Shown here: positions 51,714 to 55,254 of the stretch, in pieces | How the letters are laid out: every line of letters begins with the position of its first letter | Position numbering within the stretch: position 1 is the stretch's first letter | Assembly: GCA_900315925.1 (NCBI GenBank) | Contig: ONAV01000007.1 | Location: forward strand, 1 to 55,254 | Direction of reading: 5' to 3' | Source of the DNA: an uncultured Selenomonadales bacterium | Lineage (GTDB): Bacteria; Bacillota; Negativicutes; Acidaminococcales; Acidaminococcaceae | Length of the DNA: 55,254 nt | Position numbers and translations under genes: made by a program | The notes under the pieces: generated by a model | Seen by the model: only the letters and a program-made list of their open reading frames with translations | Database searches by the model: none | Told to the model about the DNA's origin: nothing

Positions 51714-51945
51714 AAAAACCCCTGTCGGAAAACTCCGGCAGGGGCGTTGTTCACGCGGTACCACCCTACATTATACTCCTGGCCTGTAACGCCGCCGCAG
51801 CGCTTTACCCTAACGCCTGAAACCGTTCAGATAAAGAGTTCCCAGGTGAGAAGTTTTACTGCTTCCACCGGCTTTCACCAGCCGCCGGCTCTCTGAAGTC
51901 CGCTCCTAAAACCATTCCTGTTCATAACTTCTGTTTGAAATTAAG
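51714..51945 (-). ncRNA. T-box riboswitch controlling the TRAP transporter operon
   Basis: Minus strand carries the T-box AGGGTGGTACCGCG (51754-51767), followed by the terminator CCCCTGTCGG/CCGGCAGGGG-type stem (51719-51744) with a T-run. Upstream is a stem I-like part with AGAGAGCCGG and GGCTGGTGAAAGCC. T-boxes sense an uncharged tRNA and let transcription continue when that amino acid is scarce. I could not fix the specifier codon; the loop region holds several candidate triplets. The first gene downstream is dctP. This fills most of the 51598-52056 gap. Confidence 0.88.
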
Positions 51946-51948
51946 TCA

Positions 51949-51977
51949 AGTATAGCAAGGCAGTTTTCAAATGTCAA
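51949..51977 (-). promoter_or_regulatory. Promoter of the T-box / TRAP operon
   Basis: Minus strand TTGACA (51972-51977), 17-base spacer, TATACT (51949-51954), immediately before the T-box leader. Confidence 0.8.
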
Positions 51978-52056
51978 TCATTTTTTCACATTTTGTTTAC
52001 ATTTCTACGAAAATTAGAGATGTTTGTCCTCCGTGTGCGAACGATTAGCAAATACA

Positions 52057-53664
52057 CTACAGGTTGCCCAACATCTCGTCCATATAGCGGCGTACCTTTT
52101 CCAGCTTCTTCCGCATCTGGTCTGCTTTGGCACTGTCGCGCAGGGCAATCTGCTCCATCTTGTTCCGGTACTGCATATAATTCCGCTCTATCGCAGTAAT
52201 CGAATCCTGCAGTTCCGCAACTTCCGGCAGCGTTTCCACTTCAGGCGCCGCTTCAATCACATAATCCGCTCCGTCTATGGCCACGCTGTCACCGTATTTG
52301 GGAATATAGACCGCCGTTCCCATCTGCATCTGCAAATCTTTGGACAGTTCGCTGGCTGCATCAAACTCCCCGTGGGTCACGAAGAAAATTCTGGGTTTCT
52401 GCGGCATTTTCTTATACCAGTCTATGAGCTGTTCCTTGTCAGCGTGAGCCGAAAATCCGGTCATATTGACAATCTCCGCAGCCACATGGATCGTCTCGCC
52501 CATAATTTTAACCTTTTTAACTCCGTCAATCAGGTTCCGTCCCATGGTTCCTTCGGCCTGATACCCCGCAAAGACAACCGTACACTCCGGACGCCACAGA
52601 TTATGCTTCAGATGATGCAGGATACGTCCCGCGTCCGCCATGCCGCTGGCAGATAAAATAATCTTCGACCCTTCGATGCCGTTGATCATACGCGATTCCT
52701 CCGGCGTCGGCGTAAAATGCACATTCTTCATGGCAAAGAGCCGGTCTCCCTGAAATTCCACAAGCGCCCGGGTCTCTTCGTCATATTCCTCTTTATTGGC
52801 CAGGGTGATCCCTGTAGCTTTTGTCGCCAGCGGACTGTCAACATAAATCGGCACATCCGGGATTTTCCCTTCCTGTGTCAGCTTCTGGAAATAATACAGC
52901 AATACCTGGGTACGCCCCACCGCAAACGCAGGGATAACTACATTACCGCCCCGTTCTACGGTTTCATTGATGATTCTCGCCAGTTCTTCTTCTTTGTCAT
53001 AGGCTTTATGTTTCCGGTTCCCGTAGGTGGATTCCGTAATAATGAAATCCGCGCCCGACAGGACGGAAGGATCTTCCACGATAGGCTGTTTCGGCTGTCC
53101 CACGTCGCCGGAAAAGATCATCGTCGTCTTTTTCCCATTCTCTTCAATGACCAGATACACGGTAGCGCTGCCCAGGATATGGCCGGCCACCCGGAGCTTT
53201 GCCGTCACGCCCGGAATCACCTCAAAGGTCTCCTCAAAATTGTGCACGTAAAAATGCTGCAGTGCAATATAGGCATCGTCTATGGTAAACAGGGGTTCCA
53301 CCTGGGATTTCCCCGCCCGCAGGCCCTTACGGTTGGCAAACTCCGCATCGGATTCCTGGATATGGGCGCTGTCCGGCAACAGGATCGTGCACAACTGCTG
53401 TGTGGATTTTGTGCAGTGAACGCGGCCTTTAAAGCCTTCCTTTACCAGCCGGGGAATCAATCCGCTGTGGTCCACATGGGCATGGGTCAGTACCATCGCG
53501 TCGATTTCCGCCGGATTAAAGGCAAACGGTCTTTCATTAAACGCTTTGATAGATTTCGAGCCCTGGAACATGCCGCAGTCCACCAGCATCTTTTTGCCGT
53601 TGACTTCCAGTAAATAACAGGATCCTGTTACAGTCCGCGCCGCGCCTAAAAAAGTCAGCTTCAT
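52057..53664 (-). CDS. MBL-fold beta-CASP metallo-hydrolase (RNA-processing type)
   Basis: 535 residues. Metallo-beta-lactamase fold with H61-A-H63-V-D65-H66 (THAHVDHSG), later metal ligands in AGHILGSA and FSGDVG, a beta-CASP domain in the middle (PAFAVGRTQ, SGMADAGRILHH), and the C-terminal GFSAHADKEQL motif of the RNA-specificity class. Relatives are CPSF73-like nucleases in bacteria and archaea, distinct from RNase J. A coiled, charged tail follows at about 465-535. Nuclease substrate unknown. AGGAGG site before the ATG. Confidence 0.9.
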   Translation of the reverse strand: MKLTFLGAARTVTGSCYLLEVNGKKMLVDCGMFQGSKSIKAFNERPFAFNPAEIDAMVLTHAHVDHSGLIPRLVKEGFKGRVHCTKSTQQLCTILLPDSAHIQESDAEFANRKGLRAGKSQVEPLFTIDDAYIALQHFYVHNFEETFEVIPGVTAKLRVAGHILGSATVYLVIEENGKKTTMIFSGDVGQPKQPIVEDPSVLSGADFIITESTYGNRKHKAYDKEEELARIINETVERGGNVVIPAFAVGRTQVLLYYFQKLTQEGKIPDVPIYVDSPLATKATGITLANKEEYDEETRALVEFQGDRLFAMKNVHFTPTPEESRMINGIEGSKIILSASGMADAGRILHHLKHNLWRPECTVVFAGYQAEGTMGRNLIDGVKKVKIMGETIHVAAEIVNMTGFSAHADKEQLIDWYKKMPQKPRIFFVTHGEFDAASELSKDLQMQMGTAVYIPKYGDSVAIDGADYVIEAAPEVETLPEVAELQDSITAIERNYMQYRNKMEQIALRDSAKADQMRKKLEKVRRYMDEMLGNL

Positions 53665-53814
53665 AAATACAACCTCCTGAACAGCATATCGTTAAACGGT
53701 TTTCTCTTAAACGATCCCTAGGCAAACAGGCAGTTTGCCTTCATTAGACTATTCTAATATATTTTATTCTCTGTTCTCTCTGTTTTTCCTGCAAAATTAC
53801 CTGCGTGTATCCGG

Positions 53815-55035
53815 TTAATTTCGGAAAAAATCTGTGAACTGTTTCCACCAGCCCGACTCACAACAGTAACTGCACTTTCCGCAGTTTTCCATGCGCGTTT
53901 CCCCAAAATAGCGCAAAATATAGTTACGCAGACATCCGTCATGATGACAGTAATCCCACATGGACGCAAGGAGCTGCAACGCCCCTTCCGGTTTTTCCTG
54001 CTGCTGCGCCAGAGCCTTACCGATTCGCAGGTCTTCTCCGCTGTAGAACAGGGTGCAGCGCGCATCCGCCCCGTTACGGCCCGCCCTCCCCGCTTCCTGA
54101 TAATACTCTTCCAGGCTCTGGGGCATATTGTAATTGATGACGAAAGAAATATCAGACTTGTCAACACCCATACCAAACGCACTGGTAGCAACAATAATCT
54201 GCACCTGACCGTTTATAAAGGCAGCCTGTGTTACCGTCCGTTCTCCCACAGACAGTCCGGCATGATAGCGGGCAGCGCTGTATCCGTGCTGCCGCAGCAA
54301 CCGGAAACACCGTTCCACATGCCGATGGGTAGAACAGTACACGATGCCGCTTTTTCCTTTTACCTTCTCCAATTCATCCAGCAGCGCCCTGTCTTTATCA
54401 GCCGGGGACTTTTTTACAAAAAACAAATTGGGACGGTCAAAGCTGCGGAGGATCACCGCCGGATCCGCAAGCCCAAGACTGTTGATGATATCCTGCCGCA
54501 CCCGGGGCGTAGCTGTGGCGGTAAAGGCTGCATATAAAGGACGCTTCGGCAGCTGTTCTACGAACGCCCGGATCTGCAGGTAAGAAGGTCGGAAATCATG
54601 TCCCCACTGGGAGACGCAATGGGCTTCATCCACTACCACAAAAACCGGCGGATTCTTTAAGGCAAAGCGGATAAACCATTCATTCTGCAGCCGTTCCGGA
54701 GAAAGGTAGAGCAGTTTATAAACACCGGTATGAATATCATACATGACTTCATTGTAAGTATGCTTACTCATACCGCTGTTGATACAGACAGCCGGTATGT
54801 TGTTCGCCTGCAGATGGGCCACCTGGTCTTCCATCAGGGAAATGAGAGGTGAAATAACATAGGTCAGTCCTGTCTTCATCAGGGCGGGTACCTGGAAACA
54901 CACGGATTTTCCCGCGCCGGTTGGCAATATGGCCAGGCAGTCCCTGCCGCTGAGAATCGTATCCACCACTTCCCGCTGCCCGGGGCGGAAGCTGTCATAG
55001 CCAAACCATGCTTTTAGTATTTTTTCCGGTTGCAA
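53815..55035 (-). CDS. recQ: RecQ-family ATP-dependent DNA helicase, short form
   Basis: 406 residues from the TTG at 55035, preceded by GGGGGTG; the frame can be extended to 55227 only through the P repeat. Helicase core: aromatic-rich FGYDSFRPGQ, Walker A K43 in PTGAGKS, DEAH 136-139 in VVVDEAHCVSQWGHDFRPSY, and QEAGRAGR. A zinc-binding region follows (C in DYCHHDGC, then ENCGKCSYC). It ends there, without the winged-helix and HRDC domains of the ~600-residue E. coli RecQ. Works in recombination and repair; lacking the winged helix, its substrate range may differ. Confidence 0.92.
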   Translation of the reverse strand: MQPEKILKAWFGYDSFRPGQREVVDTILSGRDCLAILPTGAGKSVCFQVPALMKTGLTYVISPLISLMEDQVAHLQANNIPAVCINSGMSKHTYNEVMYDIHTGVYKLLYLSPERLQNEWFIRFALKNPPVFVVVDEAHCVSQWGHDFRPSYLQIRAFVEQLPKRPLYAAFTATATPRVRQDIINSLGLADPAVILRSFDRPNLFFVKKSPADKDRALLDELEKVKGKSGIVYCSTHRHVERCFRLLRQHGYSAARYHAGLSVGERTVTQAAFINGQVQIIVATSAFGMGVDKSDISFVINYNMPQSLEEYYQEAGRAGRNGADARCTLFYSGEDLRIGKALAQQQEKPEGALQLLASMWDYCHHDGCLRNYILRYFGETRMENCGKCSYCCESGWWKQFTDFFRN

Positions 55036-55090
55036 ATAAGCACCCCCTGTAATAATCAAAATATAAAAATGAAAAAAGAGAATATAGTGA

Positions 55091-55254
55091 CTGGTAAGGC
55101 GTAAGCAAAACATCGTGAGTGTTTGCGAAATTTCATGAGGTGAAATTTGCCGTCGTGGCGAGACTGTCTGAGGGTGAAGCCCGAGTTTCGAAGCCACAGG
55201 CAAATGAACCCATGAAATAGCAAACACGAACGGTTTTGCGTCGCCTTATCGGTT
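55091..55254. repeat. P repeat, copy 3, at the right edge upstream of recQ
   Basis: Same orientation as 15303-15493. Ends CTGGTAAGGCG and CGCCTTATCGG pair; GTGTTTGC pairs with GCAAACAC; the core has GGGTGAAGCCC in place of GGTGC-GAA-GCACC, i.e. one base lost on each side. The outermost closing arm lies partly outside the window. Confidence 0.78.

Noticed and set aside
55036-55227. 64-codon N-terminal extension of RecQ
   Set aside because: It is made of P-repeat sequence and shares nothing with RecQ proteins, whose homology starts near the TTG at 55035.
1-55254. CRISPR arrays, tRNA and rRNA genes
   Set aside because: No spaced identical short repeats were seen, and no intergenic segment showed a tRNA cloverleaf with a TTCGA arm or rRNA-like sequence; this was by eye only.

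Overview
The window looks like chromosome of a diderm Firmicute (Negativicutes, plausibly Acidaminococcaceae). The evidence is mixed: a type Va autotransporter with an ESPR-type leader and a C-terminal outer-membrane barrel requires an outer membrane, whereas a T-box leader, SepF, a CcdA-TlpA fusion and strong AGGAGG ribosome sites are Firmicute traits. The genus is inference. I saw no rRNA, tRNA or CRISPR array.

Layout. 1-9.8 kb is an accessory region: a cut-off Rpn/PD-(D/E)XK nuclease gene, a 1880-residue autotransporter, a second Rpn-type gene and a 515-residue helix-turn-helix protein, separated by diverged 160-230 bp repeats that appear to record a duplication followed by loss of a paralogue. 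10-12.3 kb is an exported subtype B tannase. 12.4-18.7 kb holds an SSS-family symporter, a decayed purC fragment, intact purC, a convergent interval almost entirely made of palindromes, and a carB gene broken by a deletion/frameshift. 18.8-23.2 kb holds an Hpt protein, a REC-GGDEF-EAL protein and ilvBN. 23.2-28.3 kb holds a CotH-kinase lipoprotein, a CcdA-TlpA redox fusion, an MFS protein and a small exported protein. 28.4-34 kb is a likely operon: DcuC-family carrier, AbgA-like and HyuC/AllC-like M20 amidohydrolases, with a CapA-type protein upstream. 34-46 kb is housekeeping and signalling: a Cache-GGDEF cyclase, HU, RlmD, a PerR-like regulator, Fsa, small proteins, a PAS-GGDEF-EAL protein and a uracil permease. 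46-55 kb carries sepF, typA with a structured leader, a TRAP transporter operon behind a T-box, a beta-CASP metallo-hydrolase and a short RecQ.

How the parts may work together (inference): the tannase, TRAP, DcuC and SSS carriers and the M20 hydrolases suit an anaerobe living on organic acids, amino acids and N-acyl/N-carbamoyl compounds. A broken carB beside a uracil permease suggests pyrimidine salvage, unless the break is an assembly error. One active-looking cyclase and two EAL proteins with degenerate GGDEF domains form a c-di-GMP circuit.

The most unusual non-coding signal is a dispersed ~165-190 bp palindromic repeat present three times (12255-12426, 15303-15493, 55091-55254). Its stems differ between copies by paired, base-pairing-preserving changes and it sits in convergent intergenic gaps, so it is a candidate structured RNA and terminator element. 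The T-box in front of a TRAP transporter and the long typA leader with a 37-codon open frame are the next most interesting.
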